Source: BS750m-G4 sp964472195 (GTDB lineage Bacteria; Bacteroidota; Ignavibacteria; Tepidaquicellales; Tepidaquicellaceae). Taken from it: 25,912 nt of DNA. The stretch is from the NCBI GenBank assembly GCA_964472195.1, contig CAYYJH010000036.1, forward strand, positions 1-25,912. Direction: 5' to 3'. Numbering within the stretch: the stretch's first letter is position 1; each line of letters opens with the position of its first letter. A model generated the notes under the pieces. It was not told the DNA's origin. It searched no databases and saw nothing but the letters and a program-made list of their open reading frames with translations. A program made the translations under genes and the position numbers. Below are positions 15,880 to 24,032 of the stretch, one piece after another.

Positions 15880-16671
15880 TTGAGTAAACTGAATTCACAA
15901 CCTGTTTTTGTAGGTGTTGATGTAGGCGCATCAAGAACTAAAGTTGCTGTACTTGATTCAAACAAAACTTTAATCGGTCATTGTGTAAGAAAATCCGGAA
16001 CAGATTTCACTGCTACAGCAAACCTTTGTCTTGAAACATCCTTAGAAAAGGCAAACGTTTTTGAAAGTGATATTGTAAGAACAATTTCAACAGGGTATGG
16101 CAGAAGCAATGTTGCTTATGCTAACGAAACATTAACAGAAATTGGCTGTCACGCAAGAGGATGTTATCATTATTTCCCGTTTGCTATAACAGTAATCGAT
16201 ATTGGCGGTCAGGACAATAAAATCATTAAACTTGATGAAAACGGTAAACGAAGCAGTTTTAAAATGAACAGAAAGTGTGCTGCTGGTACAGGGGCTTTTT
16301 TAGAAGAGATGTCTGCCCGTCTTGAAATTCCCCTCGAAGGGATGGACAATCTTGCGAGTCAATCAGAGAGCATGGTAAAACTAGGAAGCTTTTGCACCGT
16401 CTTCTCCGCAACCGAAGTTTTAGAAAACATCAGACGCGGAATTAAGCTTCCGGATATAATCAAAGGCGTGTTCTTCTCCGTTATAAACAGGATTATGGAA
16501 ATGGATTCTTTTACAGAAAAAGTAGTCATGACCGGCGGTGTTGTAGCACATAATCCTTACTTAGTTAAGATGACAGAAGAGATAATCAAAAGAGATATTT
16601 TAGTCCCTGAATTCCCACAGCTTTCCGGAGCCGTTGGTGCTGCCTTGCATGCATTAGAAAAAGAATCATAA
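15880..16671 (+). CDS. BcrAD/HgdC-type ATPase, orphan activator
   Basis: This 263-residue ASKHA ATPase belongs to the BcrA/BcrD/HgdC family. Phosphate-1 is DVGASRTK (14-21), phosphate-2 the canonical DIGGQDNK (107-114) and the adenosine region TGGVVAHN (218-225). Cluster ligands are C133 (NRKCAAGTGAF) and C172 (SFCTVFSATE). A single ATPase with complete motifs can work as a homodimer with one [4Fe-4S] between the subunits, as in HgdC. The start is TTG at 15880, with no Shine-Dalgarno sequence. It is followed 43 bp later by one HgdB-like gene, so the pair looks like a separate ATP-driven electron-transfer system rather than part of the bcr or bzd sets. It might instead be a spare ATPase for the bzd enzyme. 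Confidence 0.8.
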   Translation: MSKLNSQPVFVGVDVGASRTKVAVLDSNKTLIGHCVRKSGTDFTATANLCLETSLEKANVFESDIVRTISTGYGRSNVAYANETLTEIGCHARGCYHYFPFAITVIDIGGQDNKIIKLDENGKRSSFKMNRKCAAGTGAFLEEMSARLEIPLEGMDNLASQSESMVKLGSFCTVFSATEVLENIRRGIKLPDIIKGVFFSVINRIMEMDSFTEKVVMTGGVVAHNPYLVKMTEEIIKRDILVPEFPQLSGAVGAALHALEKES

Positions 16672-16714
16672 ATAAATTTTATAAATAAATTTTTATCAAA
16701 CTGGAGAAATCTTC

Positions 16715-17965
16715 ATGAGCGAAGAGAAAAAAGTAAAAAGAAAAAAAATCGAAGCCACCGCTGCCATGAACAAATACATGTCTGATTATTTTTACGATTT
16801 AGACAATGCTTCAAAGACTGGTGATAAAAAGATTGCATGGTGCACAAGTGTCGGACCATCCGAACTGCTTCTGTCAATGGGTTTTCTGGTTTATTATCCC
16901 GAAAATCATGGAGCATTGTTGGGAACATCGAGACTGGCAACAGAAGTGATCCCGGCTGCTAATGCATTGGGTTATTCACCAGATATTTGTTCTTACCTAA
17001 CAGCTGATATTGGAGCATATGTTCAAGGAGTAACTCCCTTATCTAAAGCTTTCGAAGGAATAGAAAGTGTTCCTAATCCCGATGTACTAATTTTTAACAC
17101 AAATCAATGCAGGGATGTAAAAGACTGGTTCGCCTGGTATGCTAAGAAGCTAAATGTTCCATTGTATGGTATTCATACACAAAGAAATCCAACTGATATT
17201 GACGACACAATTGTTCCTTCTATTGCAAAACAAATCGAGAATTTAGTAGAACCCCTTGAGAAGATCTCAGGTAATAAATTCGATTTGGAGAAACTCAAGA
17301 AAGTTGTAGCTTTATCGAGGGAATGCTCCGAACTATGGAAGAAGGTCTTAGAGACTGCTGCATCACGTCCCTCTCCCCTAACATTCTTTGATGGAACAAT
17401 ACACATGGGTCCGGCAGTAGTTTTAAGAGGAACACAGCAAGCAGTTGACTATTATAAAATTCTTTTAAAAGAATTAGAAGAAAGAGTGAAAAATCATGAA
17501 GGTGCAGTCGAAGATGAACAACACAGGATTTATTGGGATGGTATGCCTGTGTGGGGAAGGCTCAGACCACATTCCGAATTATTTGCAAATCTAAAAGCAT
17601 GCGTACTTGCTTCGACATACTGCAATAGCTGGATATTCACAGATTTTGATCCCGAAGACCCATTCACAAGCATGGCTAAAGCATACACTGAACTTTTCAT
17701 AGTGAGATCGGATGAAACGAAAGAAAAATATATGCAAAGGATGATAGATCTTTATAAGATAGACGGAATTATTTTTCATGATGCAAAAACCTGCCCGAAC
17801 AATTCAAATAACCGTTACGGCATGCCGCAAAGACTCGAACAGAAAACCGGTATTCCAAGCCTGACAATTAACGGGGATTTGAACGATTTAAGACTGATTT
17901 CAGACGAACAAACAAAAACTAATATAGAAGCTTTTATTGAACAATTAGAGGAAAACAAAAAATAA
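16715..17965 (+). CDS. HgdB/FldB/BcrB-family protein, orphan
   Basis: This 416-residue protein of the 2-hydroxyacyl-CoA dehydratase/benzoyl-CoA reductase family has WCTSVGPSELLLSMGF (42-57), YSPDICSYLTADIGA (87-101), LIFNTNQCRDVKDWF (125-139), YWDGMPVWGRLR (273-284), ASTYCNSW (299-306) and HDAKTCPNNSNNR (355-367). It has seven cysteines in all: 43, 92, 132, 204, 296, 303 and 360. It sits with the ATPase at 15880, but no C-type partner follows. It could be a homodimer, as in the YjiM/YjiL pair or the double-cubane cluster protein with its reductase. It could also share a partner with the bzd or bcr sets, or be a dehydratase subunit. The ATG follows GGAGA at 16703-16707. Its substrate cannot be predicted. 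Confidence 0.8.
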   Translation: MSEEKKVKRKKIEATAAMNKYMSDYFYDLDNASKTGDKKIAWCTSVGPSELLLSMGFLVYYPENHGALLGTSRLATEVIPAANALGYSPDICSYLTADIGAYVQGVTPLSKAFEGIESVPNPDVLIFNTNQCRDVKDWFAWYAKKLNVPLYGIHTQRNPTDIDDTIVPSIAKQIENLVEPLEKISGNKFDLEKLKKVVALSRECSELWKKVLETAASRPSPLTFFDGTIHMGPAVVLRGTQQAVDYYKILLKELEERVKNHEGAVEDEQHRIYWDGMPVWGRLRPHSELFANLKACVLASTYCNSWIFTDFDPEDPFTSMAKAYTELFIVRSDETKEKYMQRMIDLYKIDGIIFHDAKTCPNNSNNRYGMPQRLEQKTGIPSLTINGDLNDLRLISDEQTKTNIEAFIEQLEENKK

Positions 17966-18038
17966 ACACAGTTAAATATTTGGAGAAATGGACGGCAATA
18001 CTTGAGAATTTTTTAAAACAAATGAGGAGATTCATATA

Positions 18039-20117
18039 ATGTTAGATAAACTATTCAATCCAAAGTCAGTAGCCATAATCGGCGCATCAACGAAGGAGCT
18101 CTCAATAGGAAATGTTATTACAAAAAATCTACTTCATTACGATTACAAAGGACCTATTTACCCAATTAATCCAAAAGCTGATGAAGTTAGAGGAGTCAAA
18201 GCATACAAAACAATTTTTGATGTTCCTGCTGATATAGATCTTGTACATATCAGCATACCAAGCAAATTTGTTCTTCAGGCAGTAGAAGACTGTGGTAAAA
18301 AAGGTGTGAAGTTTATAATAATAAACAGTGCTGGTTTTAAAGAAATAGGAGCAGAGGGCGAAGCATTAGAGAAAGAAGTTGTATCAGTTGCCCGAAAGTA
18401 TGGTGTTAGAATATTCGGACCCAATTGCCAGGGGATTATAAACTCTGATCCTGAAATAAAAGCATATTGTGATTTTACATTTACTTTCCCCGAACCCGGA
18501 TATATTTCTGTTGTCGCACAAAGCGGCGGCGTTGGAGCGGTAATTATGCAGAGATTTTTTGATCTAGGTGTTGGAATGAGATACTATGCCTCGAACGGTA
18601 ATGCTTGCGATATTTCAATCGAAGAAATTATTAGATACTGGGGAAACGACGATCAAACAAGAGTAATAGTATTGTATGTAGAAGGTTTTTCCGACCCGAA
18701 AGGTTTTATGGAGATGGCTTATGAAGTTGCAGGGAAAAAACCTATCCTTGCAATGAGAGGAGGGCGAACCGAAGAAGGAGCAAAAGCAGCAACCTCGCAT
18801 ACAGGAGGTTTAGCTGGAATTGGACTTTCTACTGAACTCATTTTTAATAAAACAGGAATCCTTACATTCAGGGATGAAGAAGAAATGTGCCAGGCAGCGG
18901 TTGCATTCGCAACTCAACCAATTCCGAAGGGAAAACGAGTTGGTTTAATAACAGACACAGGAGGTCCTGCTATTATTGCAACGGATGAACTTGTTGATTT
19001 GGGACTTGAGATACCACCACTTTCAGATAAAGCTAAAATTTTCCTTAAAGACAAATTATATCCCGAAGCATCGATTCATAATCCGATAGATGTACTCGCA
19101 ACAGCCTCAGCACCCCATTACCGTGCGGCTATGGATGCATTGATGGACGAAGAACAAATAGACAGTGTATATATTAATTTTGTTACTCCTCCATTCGTGG
19201 ATACGGAAAGTGTCGCTAAAGAAATGGCTGAAGTAAGTAAACAAAAAAAGAAACCCATTATCTGTAACTATATGACAGATAAGGCTCAATGGATAGAAAC
19301 GACAAAAATTCTAAAAGGCGGCGGTATTCCGTGTTACGATTTTCCCGAGATGGCAGCAAAAGCTCTCTCTGCTTTAACACGTTTTAACGAGATACGCTCG
19401 AAGAAAGCAGGTGAAGTAAAGAAATTCGATGATGTGAAAAAAGACAATGCAGAAGAAATACTATCAAAAGCAAAAAAATCAAATCGCGATATACTTACTG
19501 CAGAGGAAGTTTATAAAATTCTAAAAGCATACCGTATTCCTGTTGCTGATTGGAGAATTACAGACAGCATAGAGAAAGCTGAAAAAGCTGCCGAAGAGAT
19601 TGGTTATCCTGTTGTCGTAAAAGTTGATTCTGAATCGATAATTCACAAGAGTGATGTAGGTGGTGTTGCCGTTAACTTAAAAGATAGTAACGCTGTAAGA
19701 ACAACTATCGAGGGAATGAAAAAGAATTTCGAAGCATCGAATCTCCGATTCTTTGTGCAGAAATATCTAAGCGGAGGAAAAGAGTTAATAGTTGGAGCCA
19801 AAGCAGAACCGGGACTCGGTCATTTAATAATGTTTGGTCTTGGGGGTATATTTGTTGAGATTTTAAAAGATGTGTTATTCAAAATTTCTCCAGTTACAAA
19901 TGTTGAAGCTAAAGAAATGCTCTCATCAATAAAAGGAGCACCTTTATTAAAAGGGATCAGGGGTGAAAAGGGAATTAACGAAAACAGTGTCATTGAAATA
20001 ATTCAACGTATTTCACAATTAGTTGATGAGTTACCTCTTATAAAAGAAATGGATTTAAATCCTGTTATAGCTTATGAAGATAAGGTGTTTGTTGTAGATG
20101 CCCGAATAAAGATTTAA
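18039..20117 (+). CDS. Acyl-CoA synthetase, ADP-forming (acetate-CoA ligase type)
   Basis: This 692-residue fused enzyme has a CoA-binding domain (about 1-130; SVAIIGAS at 10-17), a succinyl-CoA-ligase-like flavodoxin region with the phosphorylated histidine expected at H254 (SHTGGLAG, 253-260), and a C-terminal ATP-grasp domain (about 486-692) with IIHKSDVGGV (534-543). It interconverts an acyl-CoA, ADP and phosphate with the free acid, CoA and ATP. In this locus it may activate an aromatic acid, since no AMP-forming benzoate-CoA ligase is seen, or gain ATP from acetyl-CoA made by beta-oxidation. Both are inferences. It has the strong site GAGGAGA (18024-18030) and lies 73 bp after the orphan pair. 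The alpha and beta parts are fused, as in many bacterial homologues. Confidence 0.87.
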   Translation: MLDKLFNPKSVAIIGASTKELSIGNVITKNLLHYDYKGPIYPINPKADEVRGVKAYKTIFDVPADIDLVHISIPSKFVLQAVEDCGKKGVKFIIINSAGFKEIGAEGEALEKEVVSVARKYGVRIFGPNCQGIINSDPEIKAYCDFTFTFPEPGYISVVAQSGGVGAVIMQRFFDLGVGMRYYASNGNACDISIEEIIRYWGNDDQTRVIVLYVEGFSDPKGFMEMAYEVAGKKPILAMRGGRTEEGAKAATSHTGGLAGIGLSTELIFNKTGILTFRDEEEMCQAAVAFATQPIPKGKRVGLITDTGGPAIIATDELVDLGLEIPPLSDKAKIFLKDKLYPEASIHNPIDVLATASAPHYRAAMDALMDEEQIDSVYINFVTPPFVDTESVAKEMAEVSKQKKKPIICNYMTDKAQWIETTKILKGGGIPCYDFPEMAAKALSALTRFNEIRSKKAGEVKKFDDVKKDNAEEILSKAKKSNRDILTAEEVYKILKAYRIPVADWRITDSIEKAEKAAEEIGYPVVVKVDSESIIHKSDVGGVAVNLKDSNAVRTTIEGMKKNFEASNLRFFVQKYLSGGKELIVGAKAEPGLGHLIMFGLGGIFVEILKDVLFKISPVTNVEAKEMLSSIKGAPLLKGIRGEKGINENSVIEIIQRISQLVDELPLIKEMDLNPVIAYEDKVFVVDARIKI

Positions 20118-20149
20118 TTAAATAGATTTTTTAACAAATTCTATTTAAT
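20117..20149. terminator. AT-rich hairpin at the end of the acyl-CoA synthetase gene
   Basis: ATTAAATAGA (20117-20126) and TCTATTTAAT (20140-20149) form a perfect 10-bp inverted repeat with a 13-nt loop that starts at the stop codon. The loop contains TTTTTT. It could mark the 3' end of the bzd-side transcript; being AT-rich it would be a weak stem. The rest of the gap to 20410 holds nothing else I recognise and is the likely promoter region of the next operon. Confidence 0.4.
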
Positions 20150-20410
20150 ATTTAAATTGAATAGATTACTTTTATTTTAGTATTAACTTTCATAAAGGAT
20201 TTTACGATAACACCAAAGAATATATCAATAAGTATGTGATTAGTTCTATCAAATTCAAGTGAGTCTTACAAAGTTCCATATTAATTATTGTAAAATTCAA
20301 CTGCTTCTTATGCTCATCTAACATACTAATCATGTATAAATAATCAATATATCAAAAACATTAATTTTCTGATTAAGACTTTTAAAAAATTAATAACCAA
20401 TTAAGAAGTA

Positions 20411-21421
20411 ATGAAAAAAGAATCAGATGACAAAAAATACAAGATTGGTATTATAGGATTAGGACCTGTTGGTCTTATCCTCGCCGTACATTTAAGAGAA
20501 GCAGGTTGTGAAGTTGCAATTTGTGATTTGGATAAAGAAAAAATGAATCTGGTACGAAAAAGTGGAGTTAAGCTTTTTGGCAAAATTGAACAAACCACTT
20601 ATTTTGATCATACATACACTTCCATCGCAGAACTTGGAAATCATGACTTTGACATATTAGTAAGTGCTGTAAAAGCTTACCACGTGGATTCTGTATTAGA
20701 TCAAATTGGAAAACATTTTCATAAAGAAGGCTTATTCTTACTGATTGCACAAAATGGATTGGATATAAGATCCAGGTACTTGAAGCACTTTGATGAGTCA
20801 CAAATGTTAAGAATGGTTGTAAACTATGCCGGTAACTTACACGCACCTAATGCTGTTTATGTCACATTTTTTAATCCTCCTAATTATATAGCTTCGATAG
20901 ATGATTCTAAAGAAGATCTTGCCATAGGGCTTTCCGATATTCTAACCAATGGAAAGCTGGAAACAAAAAGTACAGACTCGTTTGACATGGTAAATAAAAT
21001 ATGGGTAAAAACAATTTTAAATGCTGCATTGAGTCCACTTTGTGCTATTTCTAAGATGACAATGAAAGAAGCTATGGATCACCCGCACACGCTCGAAATA
21101 GTAGAACAAATAATTCTCGAAGCAATGGATGTTGGTAAAGCAGAAGAAATAAAATTTGAACCAAACTTTGTTAAACTATGTATACGTTATCTTAAAAGTG
21201 CCGGCGATCACTTTCCTTCTCTCGCGGTTGATCTTATGAATCACCATCAAACAGAGATTGACTACATGAACGGAAAAATCGTTGAATACGGGAGAAAACA
21301 TTACATCCGTACACCATTAAATCTTACTTTTACAAATTTAGTTACTGCTGTTACACATAAAAATTCATTATCAAAAACCACTGAACCAGACGATGCAAAG
21401 TTAAATGAAGTTCATTTGTAA
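20411..21421 (+). CDS. PanE/ApbA-like ketopantoate reductase family protein
   Basis: This 336-residue NAD(P)-dependent dehydrogenase has the Rossmann loop GLGPVG (16-21) near the N-terminus, VKAYH in the place of the usual VK-x-x, WVKTILNAALSPL with the expected catalytic lysine in the middle of the chain, and HHQTEIDYMNGKIVEYGR in the C-terminal helical domain. These fit the PanE/ApbA fold, which reduces a 2-keto acid to a 2-hydroxy acid. It begins the final gene group after a 293-bp gap and is followed 52 bp later by the symporter. No other pantothenate gene is nearby, so its substrate is more likely a keto acid or alcohol tied to this pathway (inference). The exact function is unknown. Confidence 0.72.
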   Translation: MKKESDDKKYKIGIIGLGPVGLILAVHLREAGCEVAICDLDKEKMNLVRKSGVKLFGKIEQTTYFDHTYTSIAELGNHDFDILVSAVKAYHVDSVLDQIGKHFHKEGLFLLIAQNGLDIRSRYLKHFDESQMLRMVVNYAGNLHAPNAVYVTFFNPPNYIASIDDSKEDLAIGLSDILTNGKLETKSTDSFDMVNKIWVKTILNAALSPLCAISKMTMKEAMDHPHTLEIVEQIILEAMDVGKAEEIKFEPNFVKLCIRYLKSAGDHFPSLAVDLMNHHQTEIDYMNGKIVEYGRKHYIRTPLNLTFTNLVTAVTHKNSLSKTTEPDDAKLNEVHL

Positions 21422-21473
21422 ATTTCGAGCAATATCTATAACGAATATAATATACAAAAAAGTTTAAACTACC

Positions 21474-22895
21474 ATGAGCATTCCACTTATTATAGTTTTT
21501 GGTTACATAATTATCTTATTTTGTATCTCATGGTATTCAACCAAACTCAGCAAAGCTTCAGGGGTATTGGGATATTTACTGGCAGGCAGGGGTTTACCTT
21601 TCTACATTGTTGCAGTCATGATTGCCGGGATTGCAATCGGTGGTGTTTCTACTGTTGGAGTAGCAGAAAGTGCTTATACCAATGGTATTTCTGCCGGGAT
21701 GTATAATGCTGCCTGGGGTGTGGGAGCAATATTAGTTGGAATTATTGCTGCCTCAAAATACAGGCAAATGAATATCACAACCATTCCTGAATTATTCGAA
21801 CGATACTACGGAAAACCCGGGCAAATCGTAGCTGTTATCGGACAGATAATTATACTAATCGTTATAATTTCTTTACAGTACGTAGCCGGAGGTGCGATAC
21901 TAACTTCATTGCTGCCTCAATACTTTTCCTTTTCTACCGGAATGCTGACAACCGCAGCTGTATTTGTTGGCATTGCTCTTATAGGAGGATATTGGGCAGC
22001 AGGTCTTTCCAATTTAATAAACGTTACTATTATTTATATTGGAGTGATTGCAGGTGTGATTGTCAGTGTTACCGGTTTTGGAGGATTCACCTCACTAACA
22101 TCAGAACTGCCTCAAGGAAAACCCTGGTTCGATCCTGTTGCAGGAGTTGGTCTCGCCATGATTATTGCATGGTTTATTATCATGTTCACAACGATTTTTT
22201 CAACTCAAGCAGTTGTACAGGTTTCTTTTGCATCTAAAGATGCAAAAACAGCAAGAAGAGGATATATACTTGGAGGATTACTTATTTTACCGATAGGTTT
22301 CCTTTCTGCAATTTTTGGTATTGTAGCAGCAGCTAAATTTCCCGGATTAGAAAATTCTGCAATGGCTTTACCAAAAGTTGTGATGAGTTTTAATCCTTTC
22401 ATTGCCGGTTTGACATTAGCCGGGTTATGGGCTGCTGACGTTTCAACCGCAGTTGGACTTCTGCTTGGTGGAGCAACATTAATAGTAAGAGATATTTGGA
22501 AGAGTTTCTTACAACCTAAAATATCTAAAAAGAAAGAGTTGATAGTTTCACGCATTGTTGTATTAGGGGTAAGTGTAATTACGTATATTCTTGCAACCTC
22601 TGTCGTTGGAATTTTAAAAACGCTGCTGCTTGGATTATCTTTAACTACATCGTACACGGTTATTTTACTATTCTCAATGTTCGCTCCAAAGTTATGCAAG
22701 AAAAGTGCTGCTTTGTGGACATTGATTGTAGGAATAGCAATACTGGCATTGTGGCAGTTTATACCCGTTGTACGAATTGTATCTCATCCGATTTACTTAG
22801 AATGGATATTCTGTGTGGCAACTTTTTTATTAGTAGGTACTTTTGATAAAAGACCAGCAACAATAAATAAAGAACAAAATGCAATTGCAAATTAA
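21474..22895 (+). CDS. Sodium:solute symporter (SSS family)
   Basis: This 473-residue inner-membrane protein has about 12-13 hydrophobic segments spread along its length, starting at residue 3 with no cleavable signal. Family features include FPYLLAGRGLP-like LLAGRGLPFYIVAVM (35-49), a Gly/Ala-rich helix with VSTVGVAESAYTNGISAGMY (58-77), and GLWAADVSTAVGLLLGGATL near residue 325-340. SSS proteins carry sugars, amino acids or carboxylates with sodium. Between the PanE-like gene and had, it may import the aromatic acid or another carboxylate used by this operon (inference from position only). The next gene begins 44 bp downstream. No Shine-Dalgarno sequence is seen. Confidence 0.82.
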   Translation: MSIPLIIVFGYIIILFCISWYSTKLSKASGVLGYLLAGRGLPFYIVAVMIAGIAIGGVSTVGVAESAYTNGISAGMYNAAWGVGAILVGIIAASKYRQMNITTIPELFERYYGKPGQIVAVIGQIIILIVIISLQYVAGGAILTSLLPQYFSFSTGMLTTAAVFVGIALIGGYWAAGLSNLINVTIIYIGVIAGVIVSVTGFGGFTSLTSELPQGKPWFDPVAGVGLAMIIAWFIIMFTTIFSTQAVVQVSFASKDAKTARRGYILGGLLILPIGFLSAIFGIVAAAKFPGLENSAMALPKVVMSFNPFIAGLTLAGLWAADVSTAVGLLLGGATLIVRDIWKSFLQPKISKKKELIVSRIVVLGVSVITYILATSVVGILKTLLLGLSLTTSYTVILLFSMFAPKLCKKSAALWTLIVGIAILALWQFIPVVRIVSHPIYLEWIFCVATFLLVGTFDKRPATINKEQNAIAN

Positions 22896-22939
22896 CGTGT
22901 ATTAATTCTCTATTTTCAAAAATATAAAACAATAATATT

Positions 22940-24001
22940 ATGGATAATAAAATCTACTCATGGCAAATGACAGAACTAAAAGCTGACTTTCATTTGACTG
23001 AGAAACCAATACCCGAGTTAAAAGAAGGTGAGGTTTTGGTAGAAGTTGCAGGTTGTGGTGTCTGCCATACCGACCTCAGTTTTTGGTACTACGGTGTCCC
23101 AACTAAACACGCTTTACCTCTAACATTAGGACATGAAATCAGCGGGACAGTTGTAAAAGGACCTGATGATTGGTTAAATAAAAAAGTTATTATCCCGGCT
23201 GTATTACCATGCGGTGAATGTGAATTGTGTAAAAGGGGAAGAGGAAATATCTGCCAGAAGCAGCTTATGCCTGGTAACGATTTTGACGGAGGTTTCGCCT
23301 CTCACATTAAAGTTCCCTATAAATATCTTTGCTCTCTTTCAGAAGATGTGCTTAAAAAGTATCCTTTAGAACAATTATCAGTGATAGCTGATGCCGTTAC
23401 TACACCTTATCAGGTTATAAAAAAATCAGAACTACAACCAGGAGATCTTGCAATAGTTATTGGTGTTGGAGGAGTGGGAATATATGGTGCATTGATTTCA
23501 AAAATTTTAGGTGCAAAGGTACTTGCGATTGATATTGACGATGGAAAACTTAATACAGCAAAAGAAAATGGAATAGATGCAATTCTAAACGTCAATGGAC
23601 TTGACATTAAATCCATCAAAGGGAAAATAAAAGAAATCTCAAAAGAGCTGGGAGTTTCTCGTTTCTTCTGGAAAATCTATGAAATGTCAGGCACAAAAGC
23701 CGGTCAGGAGTTAGGATATGCACTTGTAAGTTTTACTTCCACACTTTCTATTGTTGGATTTACACTCGATAAATGTGAATTAAGATTAAGCAACTTGATG
23801 GCTTTTGACGCAAATGTAATCGGAACGTGGGGATGCAAACCCGAATTGTATCCGGATGTTGTAGATTTAATAGCAACTGGCAAGCTTAAAATAGATCAAT
23901 TCGTCGAGACATTCTCCATGTCAAAAATTAATGAAGTTTTCAAAAACACATTAGAACACAAATATACAAAGCGTTCTGTTTTAGTACCGGATTTTAAATA
24001 A
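22940..24001 (+). CDS. had: 6-Hydroxycyclohex-1-ene-1-carbonyl-CoA dehydrogenase
   Basis: This 353-residue zinc alcohol dehydrogenase family enzyme is expected to oxidise the 6-hydroxy-cyclohexene carbonyl-CoA made by Dch to the 6-oxo compound with NAD+. The catalytic zinc ligands are C42 (GVCHTDL) and H65-E66 (GHE). The structural zinc site is C91, C94, C97 and C105. The nucleotide loop is GVGGVG (175-180), followed by the acidic DIDD (198-201) that suits NAD. Its place directly before oah and dch (31 and 17 bp gaps) is the main reason to name it Had (BzdX in Azoarcus) rather than a generic alcohol dehydrogenase. Confidence 0.88.
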   Translation: MDNKIYSWQMTELKADFHLTEKPIPELKEGEVLVEVAGCGVCHTDLSFWYYGVPTKHALPLTLGHEISGTVVKGPDDWLNKKVIIPAVLPCGECELCKRGRGNICQKQLMPGNDFDGGFASHIKVPYKYLCSLSEDVLKKYPLEQLSVIADAVTTPYQVIKKSELQPGDLAIVIGVGGVGIYGALISKILGAKVLAIDIDDGKLNTAKENGIDAILNVNGLDIKSIKGKIKEISKELGVSRFFWKIYEMSGTKAGQELGYALVSFTSTLSIVGFTLDKCELRLSNLMAFDANVIGTWGCKPELYPDVVDLIATGKLKIDQFVETFSMSKINEVFKNTLEHKYTKRSVLVPDFK

Positions 24002-24032
24002 ATTTTTTCATACAAACTTAAAAATTTAAACT

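Noticed and set aside
20411..21421. Naming the gene panE with a role in pantothenate synthesis
   Set aside because: The fold matches, but there are no pantothenate genes nearby and the family covers many keto acid reductases, so no symbol was given.
22205..22699. A 164-residue open frame on the minus strand inside the symporter gene
   Set aside because: It lies wholly opposite a clear membrane protein gene, has no recognisable motif, and its composition is what the reverse of a hydrophobic coding region gives.
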